Assembly: GCF_947179165.1 (NCBI RefSeq)
Contig: NC_077237.1
Span: 64,277,523-64,341,522 of the forward strand
Reading direction: 5' to 3'
Origin: Solanum dulcamara
Taxonomy: Eukaryota; Streptophyta; Magnoliopsida; Solanales; Solanaceae
DNA length: 64,000 nucleotides
The notes beneath the pieces were generated by a model. The model searched no databases, was not told the DNA's origin, and worked only from the letters and a program-made list of their open reading frames with translations. The first letter of the stretch is position 1, and each line of letters opens with the position of its first letter. Both the position numbers and the translations under genes were made by a program. Below are positions 22,874 to 35,200 of the stretch, in pieces.

Positions 22874-24810
22874 TGTCATGACCCGAACTAGGGCCAAGTC
22901 ATGATAATATAATTGGGATAATGAGGGATCCCAAACAATCCATCCTAGAATTATGTTTCATTCATAAGGTAAAGAATATAACAATTAAGAAGAAGTAAGA
23001 ACTCAAAGGAATTGTTCTAAAGGATAGAAAACTCAATTGATGTCCAACTGAACTACATCACATAGCATTTAAACATGCCTCTAGTATAGTCTTTTATGGG
23101 GGCTTATGATAAGCTGCTAGCTCATCCAAAATAATATAAGAAGTTAGTGAAACATTGTGGAAAGAATGTCATGGACTCGATGATATAAGGACTCACCAAC
23201 TTCTTGGAGAAAACTAAGCACTATGGTCATGAATCGGATGATCGATGTTCGCCTTTACATTATGAGGTAATGTAGGAAAAATTTGTGTTAGTATATAAAA
23301 GGTAATAGGTATGTGAGATATGCATAAAAAATAATAGGACATGATCAATAGAACATAAGATGCATGACCAACATAATCAGCATGAGCAATGCTTAAAAGC
23401 ATTCAAAAAGATATGATAACTAATGGCCAATGCATATCATAAAACTTAATAGTAAATCTCATAGCTTAGTATTCAACTTGTGTGGGATAAGACCTTTAGC
23501 TGATATCTTAACACCATGTGAACTATAATATAGAATCCGATGAAACCCTTATGAAAAAGGAGGAGGCTACCATGCCGAGGTATACTCCATCATGGTTCTC
23601 AACTGAACTCAACTATGCTATATATGAATCCACTAGCTAGGCTATGAAGTCAACCTACATGGGTAACGTAGTTTGGGACTTTAAGTTTCTACTAGGATTC
23701 CTTTGGGTAACTAGGAGTGTTCCAGATCGAACCCCACCTAGAAGTCCTCTTGGTTCTTAGTCAATATCCCAATAAAATTCATTAAAACATGATCATAAAC
23801 ATTATAGGGAAAGTTAATAAACATTATAGACCGACCTCTTGGGTTGGCTAACTATCACGACCCAAAGTAGGGCCAAGCCGTGACAGAGCGATTGGGATTA
23901 CGAGGGATCATAACCAAGCCATCTTAGTAATACATTGCATTCATAAGGTAAAGAACATAGAAATTAAGAGGAAGTAGCAACTCAAGGGAATGGGTCTATG
24001 GGATATAAACTCAATTGATGTCCAACTAAACTACATCACATAGCATCTAAATATGCCTCTTGTCTAGTCTTTGATAGGGGCTTAGGACAAGCTCTTATCT
24101 CACCCAAAACAATGGAAGAAAGTCAATGAAACAATGTGGAAAGAAAGTTATTTCCTTGATGATATGAGGACTCACCAACTTCTTAGAGAAAACTAAGCAT
24201 CCTAGCCATGAATCTGATGATCGATGTAACCTCTATATTATCAGACAATATAGGCAAAATATTCAGTAGAACATAAAAGGTACTCAGTATGTGTGATATG
24301 CATGAATAATTAATAGGACATGATCAATATGACATAAGATGCATGACCAACATAATGAATATGAGCAAATCTTAAAAGCATTTGTAAACATAAGAAAACT
24401 CATGGTCAATGCATATCATAAAACTTCAAAGTAAATATCATAGCTTAACTTTCAATTTGTGTGGGATAAGGCCTTTAACAGACTTCTTAAGACCATGCTA
24501 GCTATAATATGAAATCTGATAAAACTCTCATCGAGAAAGGGAGGCTACCTTTCTAGGGTATACTCCGTCATGGCACTTAACTCAACTTAGCTATGCTATA
24601 TGTGGATCCACTACCTAGGCTATGAAGGCAATCTATGTGGACAATGTATTTTGGGACTTTAGGTTGCTGCTAGGATTTCTTTAGGTAACTAATTGTATTA
24701 TTAGACTGAACCCCATCTAGAAACCCTTCGGTGCTTAGTCAATATCCCACAGAAACTTATAAAAACATGATAATAACATAATAGGGAATGATAGTAACTA
24801 TCTATCTTTA
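22853..24810. repeat. Direct tandem duplication, 979-bp unit
   Basis: Unit 1 starts at 22853 and unit 2 at 23832; landmarks keep a constant offset of 979 bases (CGACNTCTTGG at 22853 and 23832, the LTR end at 22874 and 23853). The units share most bases over their full length. Each unit begins with about 21 bases of target DNA outside the LTR, so the duplication happened after insertion. Confidence 0.87.
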
Positions 24811-26094
24811 TAAAACATATTAAGAGTAGCTCATTTACTATGGTGATTCTTAAGAATTCATAACTTCGGTGAGAATAGTACTTATCACCATCTTTAATAG
24901 GATTGTGTTAGAATTGGACTTATCACACCATCATAACTTTATTTGATAATAACTTGATCATCATAATAAATTCATCATTAACATCATAATCTCAACTTGA
25001 AATCATGAAAAATTTGCTTGAAAATCATAGAAATCATAATCAAGTCATAAAAATTATCATTAACTACATAATCATAACTTTAAAATAGCTTTATACATGA
25101 GCATTCAAAATTCAACTTAAAATAATACAATTCATATAGATATATGCTTAGAATAATCATTGATAATAATTCAAAATGAAATTGAAATAGCCCGATGTAA
25201 TACATCAAATCTAGGGTTAATATACCATTAACAATTGAGGAAAACTTTGAGAAAACCTTGGGACTCCATGGGTGGAAGGAACCCATGCATTAATCCCCAT
25301 ATACCTTTAGTGAATTCACTTGGAATTGAAGAAGAAACATTGGTGAAATATAAAACCTTAGCTTGGAGATTGGAGAGAAACCTTAAGAGAATTTAATTCT
25401 TTGCCTTAGGAGAATTTAGAAAAATGATTTAGAATGAGGGAAATTTCAAAGGATTAGGTAGATATAGGCTTGAACATGGCCATAATTGTGTGTAGGTTTA
25501 TTGAACAGAACTTCAAAAATAACATAAATATCCTTCATTAAAAAACTCTAATTTGACCTTACGAAATAACTCTACGAGTCATAGAAAACATGATGAGTCA
25601 TCAAAATGACTTATCCTGTAGGTCTGAGAAAAGGTCCTGATTTTCAAGTCTCAGAATTTCACATATGAGTCGTGTCTACGACTTGTTTTCATGACTATGA
25701 GTCATCATTTGGAATCGTGGTGGAGGTTCCAAAGCCTTCAAACTTTAAGAGTCTTTGAACTTTGGTTATGAGTCATGTCAAAGACTCATAATAATTCTTA
25801 GGAATCATTGATCTTATTCTTCCTGCAGGTCTAAGAAGTTGCATTCTAAGAGCCTCTGATGTTAGGGTATGAGTCAGTGTTATGACTTGTCGAAAGAGCT
25901 ACGAGTCATAATATTTACTCCTAGGACCTTTTATGAGTGTTGGTCCCGATCAACAATCAAGACTCCCTCTACGACTCATTTCTACGAGTAGTAGGAACTT
26001 ACACAATTCATAGAGTAGGTCGTGAACTTGTGTACAATCAATATTTTTGAGAGTTTTCTCTTGATTGCAACTTTCTGACTTCCAGTGTCTTACA
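22874..26094 (-). mobile_element. Solo LTR (family 1) with internal tandem duplication
   Basis: It runs from TGTCATGACCC at 22874 to GTCTTACA at 26094 with no internal coding region or primer site, so it is a solo LTR. Flanks are CTAAC (22869-22873) and CTATA (26095-26099), a diverged 5-base target duplication. Removing the 979-bp duplication leaves about 2242 bases, close to the A LTR. The U3 side (25560-25990) has many TGAGTCA and ACGAGTC motifs. Confidence 0.85.
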
Positions 26095-26457
26095 CTATAT
26101 CACTAAGCGAAAGACTCAACTTATGAAAAGAATAACTCAAGTGGGCATTGCTAAAACATTCTCACAAATTTATAACTAATAATTTAAAGTACTTATATTA
26201 AAATATAGCTCAACATCATAACTCAATAATGAAAATCATAGTTTAAAAAAGACTCTGAAAGACTCATACTAACTCCACTCCACTTAGTCTATGAATCCTC
26301 TAACTAACTACTAAAGAGGTGCTGAGACAAGCCTATGTCTACCTTAAAGAACTAACAAAATATAAGAATATTAATAAAGAAGAAGCTCCTCTAAATGCAA
26401 AAAGGTCTCACCAAAAGCTAGAGAACATAGGTCTCACCTAATGACCCAGTTGTAGAA
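26095..26457 (-). mobile_element. Element C: 5' LTR, second fragment (family 3)
   Basis: It continues the LTR split by the solo insertion and matches 48549-48900 in the H LTR (AAGACTCAACTTATGAAAA, then CTCCACTCCACT and GTCTCACCAAAAG). It stops at about 26457, where plus-strand pol of element D begins. Confidence 0.75.
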
Positions 26458-27419
26458 TAGAAAGGTAGTAATTTCATGTTTAAAAGTCAATCTTTCTCGT
26501 GCTTTAAATCTCATAAAATGATTTCCAAATGGTTCATTTATCATCTTGTTTGGGTTAGGGATACAAATTTTATAGCTCCTACTCTTGAGTCAATTTTGGT
26601 TGTTAATGAGTTTTAAGAAGTATTTCCTAATGATCTGTTGGGTATCCCTCCCAAAAAGGGAATATAATTTGGTATCGATCTTCTCTCCATACCTAACCTA
26701 TCTCTATTCCTAATAACCAAATGGTCCATACAAAACTTAACAAGTTAAAAGATCAGTTGAAGGATTTGTCGGATAAGGTTTTTATTAGACCAAGAATATC
26801 TTCATAGGGTGCTCCGATTCTCTTTGTTAGAAATAAAGATTGGTCTCTCCGAATGTGTATCGACTACTGACAATTAAACAAGGTCATCATTAAGAATAAG
26901 TATCTCATACCAAGGATTGATAACCTATTGATCAACTTCAAGGTGTAATCTACTTTTCAAAGATTGATCTTCGATCGAGTTATCATCAACTCGGAGTAAG
27001 AGAATGTGACATTCTAAAGATGGATTTTAGAACTCTATATGATCATATTGAATTCTTGGTTATTTCTTTTGGACAAATAAGTATTTCTGTAGCTTTTATA
27101 GATTTGATGAACAATGTGTTGAAGATATATTTGGATATGTTTGTTATTTTGTTCATTGATTAAATTTTGGTTTATTCTTGTATTGAAGAGGAGCATATCG
27201 ATCATTCGAGAAATGTGTTGCAAGTCTTCAAGGACCATCAATTATTCACTAAACTTAGCAAGTTGAGTATTGGTTGAGGCCAGTTGCTTTCTTTGGTTAT
27301 ATTGTCTCTGGTAAAGGCATTATGGTTTATCCTAAGTAGACCAAAGTAGTTAAGAATTGGCCTAGACCTTTGTCTCCTTATGATATTGAAAGTTTCTTGT
27401 GCTTAGCCAATTATTATAG
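26458..27419 (+). pseudogene. Element D: reverse transcriptase with lost catalytic Asp
   Basis: The reading starts in the protease-RT linker (KSHKMISK, then TLESILVVNEF) and runs through fingers and palm (about 26760-27060). The catalytic motif at about 27152-27165 reads F-I-D-stop: the codon of the second aspartate is TAA (27161-27163). The thumb follows to about 27419. Many stops and frame changes occur. The 5' end is cut at 26458, with gag and protease missing. Confidence 0.85.
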
Positions 27420-28000
27420 ATGGTTTTAGAAGAATTTTCTTCCATTGCATCACCCTTAACTACTTTGACTCAAAAGAAGGTAAAATTCCAATGGTCTAAG
27501 GCATATGAAAAAAGCTTCCAAGAGTTGAAAGATAGACTTACTTTCACTCTTGTATTGACTTTATTGGAAGGATCTGATGGGTTTGCTGTTTATTGTGATG
27601 CTTCAAGAGTTGGCCTTGGTTGTATTTTGATTTAAAATGGTAAGGTGATAGCCTATGTCTCTAGGTAACATAAGGTACTTGAAAATAACTATATGACTCA
27701 CGATTTGCAATTAGCAGTGGTTGAGTTTGCTTTGAATATTTGGAGATACTATCTTTGTGGTGTCCATGTTAACGTATTCACTTACCATAATAGTTTACAA
27801 TATGTGTTCTACTAAAATGAATAGAATATTCAACAAAAAATAGCTTGAATTATTGAAGGACTATTATATGAACGTGTCGCACCATCCGAGTAAGGCAAAT
27901 ATAGTTGTTGATGCTCTTAGTAGGTTTTCCATGAATGGCATTGCCCCTATTGACGATGAAAAGAAAGAGTTAGTTCATGATGTTCATAGACTAGCTCATG
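27420..28000 (+). pseudogene. Element D: RNase H, broken
   Basis: The start reads EEFSSIASPLTTLTQKKVKFQWSKAYEKSFQELKDRL, then DGFAVYCDASRVGLGCIL (27420-27635). The middle (27640-27850) is broken by stops. The end is HHPSKANIVVDALSR (27880-27925). The conserved YCDAS aspartate is present. RNase H would remove template RNA; this copy is not continuous. Confidence 0.85.
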
Positions 28001-29502
28001 TGGGTGTTCGCTTAGTTGATTCAGAGGATGTTGGTATTGTTGTTCAAAATGGTTCAAAATCATATCTTGTAGAGAATGTTAAGGAAACGCAAAATAGTGA
28101 TTCTACATTGGTTGAGTTGAATAAAAGGGTTGTCAAAAAAGCCATTGAGGCTTTCTCCTAAGGGGAAGATAGTGTACTTAGATATCAAGGCCGATTTTGT
28201 ATTCCCGATGTTGATAGCCTTAGGAAAATGATCTTGTCCAAAGATCATAGTTTGCAGTATTTTATTCATCCAGAATCCACAAATTTGTATTCATATTTGA
28301 GGGAGGTGCATTGGTGGAATTACATGAAGAAGGATATTATAGAGTTTATATCCAAATGTCCTAATTGTCAACAAGTGAAGGTTGAGCATAAAAAATCAGG
28401 ATGTTTATCTCAAGATATTAAGATTCCCAATTGGAAGTCGAAAGATTTGAATATAGACTTCATTACAAGCTTGCCTCTTACCTATAGGCAACACGATTCG
28501 ATTTGTGTAGTTGTTGACCAAATGACTAAGTCGGTGCATTTTCTTCCCCTTAGAACTTCCTATTAAACTAAGGACTATGCTAGACTTTACATTCAGGAGT
28601 TGGTTAAGCTTTATGGTGTTCCATTATCTGTCATATGAGACCGAGGTACTTAATTCATATCTTAGTTTTGGAGTTCTTTCCAAAAGTGTCTTGGTACTCA
28701 AGTTAAGCTTAGCACAACTTTTCACCCTTAGACTAATGGTCAAGTCGAGCATACCATTGTAACTTTAGAAGACATGTTGAGATCTTGTGTCATTAACTTT
28801 AAGGGTAAATTGGATGATCATTTGTTGTTGATTGAGTTTCCTTATAACAATAGTTAGTATTCTAGTATCTAGATGGCTCCAATTGAGGCTTTATATGATA
28901 CTAGGTGTATATCTCCTATTGGTTAGTTTAAAGTTGGTGAAGTTTCCTTGATAAGACCCAATTTGGTGCATAAGTCTATTGAAAAGGTTAGACTAATTTG
29001 GGAAACACTGAAAATTGCCCAGACTCGACAAAAGTCCTATTTAGATGTGAGGAAAAGGGAACTTGAGTTTGAGGTAGATGACAGGGTTTTCTTGAAAATC
29101 TCACCCATGAAGGGTGTTATGCTTTTTGGCAAGAAGGGAAACTTAGTCCCTGCTATGTACGCCCATAACAGATATTGAAGTGGATTGGCAAAGTGGCATA
29201 TGAGTTAGATTTACCTTTGGAGTTGGCATCGGTGTATCCGGTGTTTCATGTCCTTATTAAGAAAGTATGCTGGTGATCTTATCTCTATTGTACCTTTGGA
29301 CAGTATTGATGTGAAGGAGAGTTTATCATATGAGGAGGTTCTAGTTGAGATTGTAGACTGACAAGTTAGAAATTTGAGGAACATGGAAATAACTTTCGTT
29401 AAGGTGTTATGGATGAACGAAGAGATTACAGGTTCTGCATGGGACGATTAAGCTAATATGATGGCACGATATCCATATCTATTTCCTTCTATACCTAGTT
29501 GA
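28001..29502 (+). pseudogene. Element D: integrase, broken
   Basis: The HHCC zinc region lies at 28228-28390 (LQYFIHPESTNLYSYLREVHWWNYMKKDI, then CPNCQQVKVEHKK), with its ligands apparently kept. The core runs from NIDFITSLPLTYRQHDSICVVVDQM (28450) through 28900. The tail (KISPMKGVM, 29095) and a chromodomain-like end finish at TGA 29500-29502. Stops occur near 28564, 28639, 28858 and 28924, and a frame change near 29175. Confidence 0.86.
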
Positions 29503-29748
29503 GGTATTGAGTTTCATCATAATTCACTCCCCCCAATCCATGTGTTTCATTCATTCTCATGGTTTCATATGCATATATGTTCATTAAATGAGTTTTAAAG
29601 TCATATTTTAGCTTCAGATTAAATATTCCATGTTTTAATACATTTTTGATATATTTTGCATTCATGTAGGGTTGTTTTGTCTCTTTTAGAATCCATTTAT
29701 GCTAGTTTGATCCCCATTATATGACGAATTCTCTATAGGGGGAGATAT
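29503..29748 (+). other. Element D: 3' untranslated region and polypurine tract
   Basis: Noncoding spacer ending in AGGGGGAGATATT (about 29737-29748) directly before TGTAAAACC. The layout matches elements J and E. Confidence 0.8.
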
Positions 29749-31435
29749 TGTAAAACCTCAAAAAATGGAAAGTCAGAAAGCAGAGTTTAAAAGAAGATAT
29801 CAAAAAAATTATAGCTTTTTGTCCCTTCATAAAGCCCATCACGTGCCTTGTAAAATACCACGGGCCATGGAATGTCCCCGTGGTGGAGTATTGGGGAGTG
29901 GGAAAATAATAGGAAAGGTTCAGGGACCCTTCTATAAACTGTGAAAGGAACCACTGCCCGTGAATATGTCTCGTGGAAGTGACAGGAATAAGTACGGAAT
30001 AAAGTAGGTTCACGATTGGGTTTACAACTGATAGAAATGTTCACAGAATGTAGAGTAATCTGCGGAACTCAACAATCAGAACCATTGAAATGAGTCAACT
30101 TTACGAGGGACTTCACATCCTGTAGAGATCTTTTTGGACTGTAGTCCTTCCAGTCAATGTTTCCCCTACCAGCCTTGGCCAAGTCAGTTTCCATAGACCA
30201 CTCCATGGCTCATGGATCTTTTCACGACCTTGAAGATGGTCCATCCAGGAGGTCATTTAGGTATTTTAAAAGGCATTTTTTGTCTTTTTTCTATCTATTC
30301 ATTAATGTATTAGGACGGTTTTTGGGGATTAATCCTATTCTATTAACTACCCCAATCCCTCATAAATCCCTAATTCACTCCCTAACACCCTTAACACAAA
30401 TCATCTCTCTAAAGTTTCTCCTAAGAGGTCTTCTTTTTTTCAAGAAAGATTCCAAGGGTTCCAAGCTTAAATCTCCAATTGAAGTACACCTAGGGATCCA
30501 ATTGTCTAGTTTTTCTTCAATTCTTCTTTAATGAAACCTTCTGAAGTCCTAATTCTTATGATATTGCATTGGGTCAATTCTGTTATGATTTACTTCATTA
30601 GTATTGATTAAACTATGCATAATTCAAGATAAATTACATGATTTCAAGTTAATTTCTATGGACCCATATATTAGGCTATTATCAAGTATAAATATATGAA
30701 TTATGATCATGATTGCTAAAAAACTTTTATGCATGGTTTATGTGTATTATCAAAGACTTATGAATGTCTCATGAAAGTAATGAATGATGTTGAATTATCA
30801 TTTCAATAATGTTTCAATCAAATTATAAAGGTTGCGATGTATTTTTCCTCACACACTCAGGTTAAAAAGGTGACAGGATTTTCTTTTGGACTCACCGATT
30901 CATAAGGATTGAAAGGTTTTCTCATTCATTTATGAATCAATCATGTTAATGAGATACTGTTATGTCTATTTTATGATAAGTATTGGTATTTATTATTGTC
31001 TTTCCTAATGATACTATGGCTATTATTTTATGACTTTTTGTTGAGATAATGACCAAGCACTGAAAGGAATTTGAGGTGGGGTTTGATTATGTTATATTAC
31101 CATGGTTAATGCATGCTCCTCACATGCTTAGTCCATTCCATTCAACTCGCAGGTAGAGTCTGAGCTTTACTTTCTCATAGTTGGTGAGTCGTCACATTTC
31201 AAGGATGAGATATCTATTCTCCCATCTAGACTAGTATACACATATTATATGTTCAAGGAGTCCATGTTGTCTTTCCATTTGAGTTTAGACTTTATTCTGC
31301 ATTTATGATATCTTTTGGTATGTTCTTTTTTATTTATTTTATGTATTCTTATGTAAGATATGCTAAGATTTTGGTTGGGGTCCTTCGAGATTCTAATCGA
31401 TATATCACGCTTGGGGCATAGCTTGGGTCATGACA
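29749..31435 (+). mobile_element. Element D: 3' LTR (family 1)
   Basis: It starts TGTAAAACCTC after the purine tract and ends GGGTCATGACA at 31435. Its length of 1687 bases is shorter than the 2.25 kb of complete copies, so it has internal losses. Immediately after it, integrase of element E begins in mid-domain, so D inserted into E. Confidence 0.85.
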
Positions 31436-32722
31436 CAGATTTTATCAGAAGCTCATACTTATCGATATTTTATTAACTAAGGATCTATTATGATTTACTG
31501 TGATTTGCAAGAAGTATATTCGTAGAATGGTATGAAGAAGGATATTGTGGAATTTTTGGCTACATGTATGAATAGCCAACAAGTGAAAGTTGACCATCAA
31601 AAATTGGGAGGTTTGACTCAAGATATTAGCATTCCTACTTGGAAGTGAGAAGATTTAAATATGGAATGTATTATGGGTTTACCTTGTACTAATTGTCAAC
31701 ATGAATCGATTTGGGTTGTTGTAGACCGAATTAGTAAGTTGACACATTTTCTTTCCGTGAAGACTTTTTATTTAGCCAAGGATTATGCTAGGATTAACAT
31801 TCGAGAGTTGGATAAGTTACATGGTGTTTCATTGTCTATCATTTCTGATAAAGGTACTCAGTTTACTTTTAGGTTTTGGAGATCATTTTAGAAAGGTCTC
31901 GATACTCAAGTTAAGTTTAGTATAGCTTTTCACCTTCATACCGATGGTCAAGCCAAGCAGACTATTGAGATATTGAAGTATATGTTAAGATCTTATGTGA
32001 TTGATGTCAAAGGTAATTTTATGATCATTTGCCTTCGATTGAGTTTGCTTATAATAATAGCTATCATTCGATTATTAAGATGGTTTCGTTTGAAGCTCTC
32101 TCTGGTAGGAGGTGTAGATCTCCTATTAGTTAGTTTGAGGTTTTTGAGGTTGCTTTGATAGGGCCTGACTCAATTCACGAGGCGCTAAAGAAAGATAGAC
32201 TTATTAGAGAGAGGTTCAGAATTGCCCAAAGATGAAAGAAATCCTATACCAATGTGGTAAGGAGAGAGCTTGAGTTTGATGTTAATAATTGGGTTTAATT
32301 GAAATCTCACCTATGAAAGGTTGCATTGCAATTTATTAGGGAAGGGAAACTTAGCTCCATTATGTAGGCCTATATCAAATTTTAAGGCATTTCGATAAGG
32401 TGGCCTATGAATTGGATGTGCCTTCAAAATTTACATCGATGTATCTAGCATTTCATATTTCCTTGTTAAAGAAGTTTATTGGTGATTCTACTTCGATTGT
32501 GCCATTGGAAAGGACTGATGTGAAATAAAGTCTCTCTTATGAAGAGGTCTCGATTGAGATTCTTGATTATCAAGTCTAGAAGTTAAGAAATAAAGAAGTT
32601 GCTTCTATGAAAGTTCTTAGGAGAAATCAATTAGTTGAGGGTACAAGTTGGGAAGTTGAAGCTGATACGATGTCCCAGTATCCTCATCTCTTTTTCTCCA
32701 CTTCAATTTCAACTTTAGGTAT
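31436..32722 (+). pseudogene. Element E: integrase, broken
   Basis: The text starts inside the HHCC region (SEAHTYRY-like at 31450, then NGMKKDIVEFLATCMNSQQVKV). The CxxC reads CMNS, so one cysteine is lost. The core is well kept at 31661-31890 (GLPCTNCQHESIWVVVDRI, then LHGVSLSIISDKGTQFTFRFWRSF). Later parts have stops and frame changes. The C-terminal end (KVLRRNQLVEGTSWEVEADTMSQYPHLF) lies at 32607-32695. The 5' part of E was separated by element D and is absent from the window. Confidence 0.85.
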
Positions 32723-32960
32723 TTCTTCCTCATGTTTCCTCTTTTGGATTCATGTGTTTCAACTATTCTCATGTTTCCACAGGCATGTATGTTCATGAAA
32801 TTAGTTTTTAATCTTATGTTTTATCTTGGAGTCGATTACTCCTTGGTTACATGCATTTTAATATGTTTTGCATTCATGTTAGGTTGTGAAATCTCCTTCC
32901 CTACTCTATTAATCCTAGCTTGAGTCCCATTTAAGGATGAATCTTCCCAAGGGGAGATAT
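32723..32960 (+). other. Element E: 3' untranslated region and polypurine tract
   Basis: Noncoding spacer that ends in AAGGGGAGATAT (32949-32960) just before TGTAATGCG. Confidence 0.78.
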
Positions 32961-34433
32961 TGTAATGCGTCGAAAGAGGGAAAGTTGAGTTGGAAAGAAA
33001 ATATAGAAAATCTTTGTTGGTTCAAGGTTTTTGAGGCTACTTACGGACCGTAGAAGGTCCTACAGCCCCTAGAAATCCAATCGTAGATGAGTCCAACAGG
33101 ATGATTTGTAGATGGGACCTACGTCCAATAGTATGGTTTAGGAAGTGAATCAAAGACAGTATAATCAGAGGTTGAGTTCCACGAGTGGTACTACAAACTG
33201 TATGAGGAGTTACCAGCTGTAGGAGGTCATGTACTTTAAGATTTAAAGAGTGAATTTTCAGGACTCAACAGAACTAATGGACCTACAATCCAAATGAGAG
33301 TCTACGTCCTGTAGGGGTGTTTTCATAGACCAAACTTCAGAGGCCTGTATTTTTGCACTGATTTCCACAAAGGCATTGCATGATCCCTAGAAGATCCTAC
33401 ATCCAGTAGGTAGATTCTGCAAGTTCACTTCGATAGTTAATTGTCAGGTCTATTTCATTCATTTCCAATTCTTTTAATATCCAAGATATGTCATTTTGGG
33501 CCTGTTCCTAAGTCATATAACTAACCCTACCCTTTAAAATTTCCCGAATTCTCTCTCATTAACTTGAAACCCCTAAGGCTCTCAAGAAATTTTCTCTCAA
33601 GGTTTTCTTCTTCAAGAAAGTTAAGGTTTCAAGGATTTTAGTTTCCTCTTCAAGTTTCAAGGCTAGAGTTTATTGAGATATGTGAGAATTTCATCTATAG
33701 ATCTTTTTTCATCCATGAATTCCCAAAGAATCTTCAATATCACTTTATGATTTCTTCCAAAAACCAAGGGTTTTCATGATTATGCATTGGTTCAATCAAT
33801 TAAGGTTCTATTCATTCTCAATGATCTTATTATTCGTAATTTGATCTGAATTACATATTTCTATGGAACTTTATATGAAACACAGGTAGTATGCTTATTC
33901 CATAAAAATGAACTATGTTTTGAGAATTATGCATTCATCATGAATTGAAGAAACTATGATTTAAGGATGGTTTTAGATAAATTATCAAGTATGATTTATG
34001 AAAATAGGTTGCTTCAAAGTAAAGTATTCTCTTCGTGAAGAATTTTCATGATTTTCTATGAAATGGCTTATCATAATCTAGATGTTTTGCTAAGTTTCAT
34101 TTATAAATATGTTATAAAATCATGATACGTTCAAGGCGATATTCTTACGATTCAAATATGTTATGATAAATTTGGTATTACTATATTTTCACTATTTTAA
34201 AAAACGATGACATGTTATGCATGATATTACATTGAGAGTTTACTTAGAACTAAGAGGACTTTGGGATGCAGGCAATAGTTGATGTCATGCTTCTTACCTA
34301 GCAAGTGAGACAACCTCTTTTTCGTGTAGAGAAGGGACTGATTCTTAATTTTATGCTCATGTCAAGAGACTTATTTGGGTCTCTCGAGATTCTATTCATC
34401 ATGTCACTTTTAGGGGGCAGTTTGGTAGTGACA
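32961..34433 (+). mobile_element. Element E: 3' LTR (family 1), shortened
   Basis: It starts TGTAATGCG after the purine tract and ends at GTAGTGACA (34433). It is 1473 bases long, so parts of the 2.25-kb family length are missing. The first 470 bases carry GTAGG and TACGTCC-type U3 repeats. Confidence 0.78.
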
Positions 34434-34585
34434 GGTTTTTCCCATTTTATTTATAGATACCCCAAGGATGAATAATCTCTTGGGATGAATCTAAGATTGC
34501 ATTTCTTGAGAGATTTTCCCACCTGTGTATGCTTAAATTGCGGGATGAGATCAACAATTTTTAGCAATTATTGGGGAAGCCATTC
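34434..34585. other. Unassigned strip between two LTRs
   Basis: No coding similarity was seen. CATTCATGACACGC near 34584 could be a remnant LTR end, but this is weak. Confidence 0.25.
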
Positions 34586-35200
34586 ATGACACGCAGTGGA
34601 ACTAAGGAGAAATTCTCAAAATTTAGACTAATCCCATGTTTACGAGTCTCTACAACTCATAGAGCTTTCTATGACTCATAAGAATGAGTTGTAGAGTGAG
34701 TCCCAAGAGTTTATCTAGAGAAAATTTTAGAAGATACCCTACGACTCAATAGGACGAGTCGTAGGATTTTCTATGATTTGTCAAAACTAGTCGTTTCCAG
34801 AGGTCTCCATAATTTGCAGGTTTCAAGACCTGCATGATGAGTCATCTTTATGGCTCGTAGTCCATTGGATGAGTCATGGACACAACTCGTAAGTGATGGT
34901 TCAGATACCTTCATGTCTGCAGGTTTCAAAATCCACATGATGAATTTACATTATGACTCAAAATTATGAAGACGAGTCATTGAAATGACTCATTTACAAA
35001 CTTTAGAGGTATGATTTTTCTAATTTTTTCAAAATCTTGCATGACGAGTCATCTTGATGACTCGTCATCTTTTCTATGACTCAAAGAGCCATCTTGTAGG
35101 GTCAAATTCAAGTTTTTAATGAGGGGTATTTGCGTTATTTCCCAAATTTGATTCCATGAACCAAGTCATAATTATGGCTAAGTTCCAGTCAATATATATA
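34586..35200 (+). mobile_element. LTR U3 fragment (family 1)
   Basis: The stretch is rich in GACGAGTC and TGAGTCA motifs and ends with AATGAGGGGTATTTGCGTTATTTCCC, which corresponds to the end of U3 in the J LTR (near 1800-1830). The LTR start is not recognisable. It is cut at about 35200 by a minus-strand LTR. Confidence 0.6.

Noticed and set aside
30157..30531. A 124-residue plus-strand open frame
   Set aside because: It lies wholly inside the D 3' LTR and has no recognisable domain or family.
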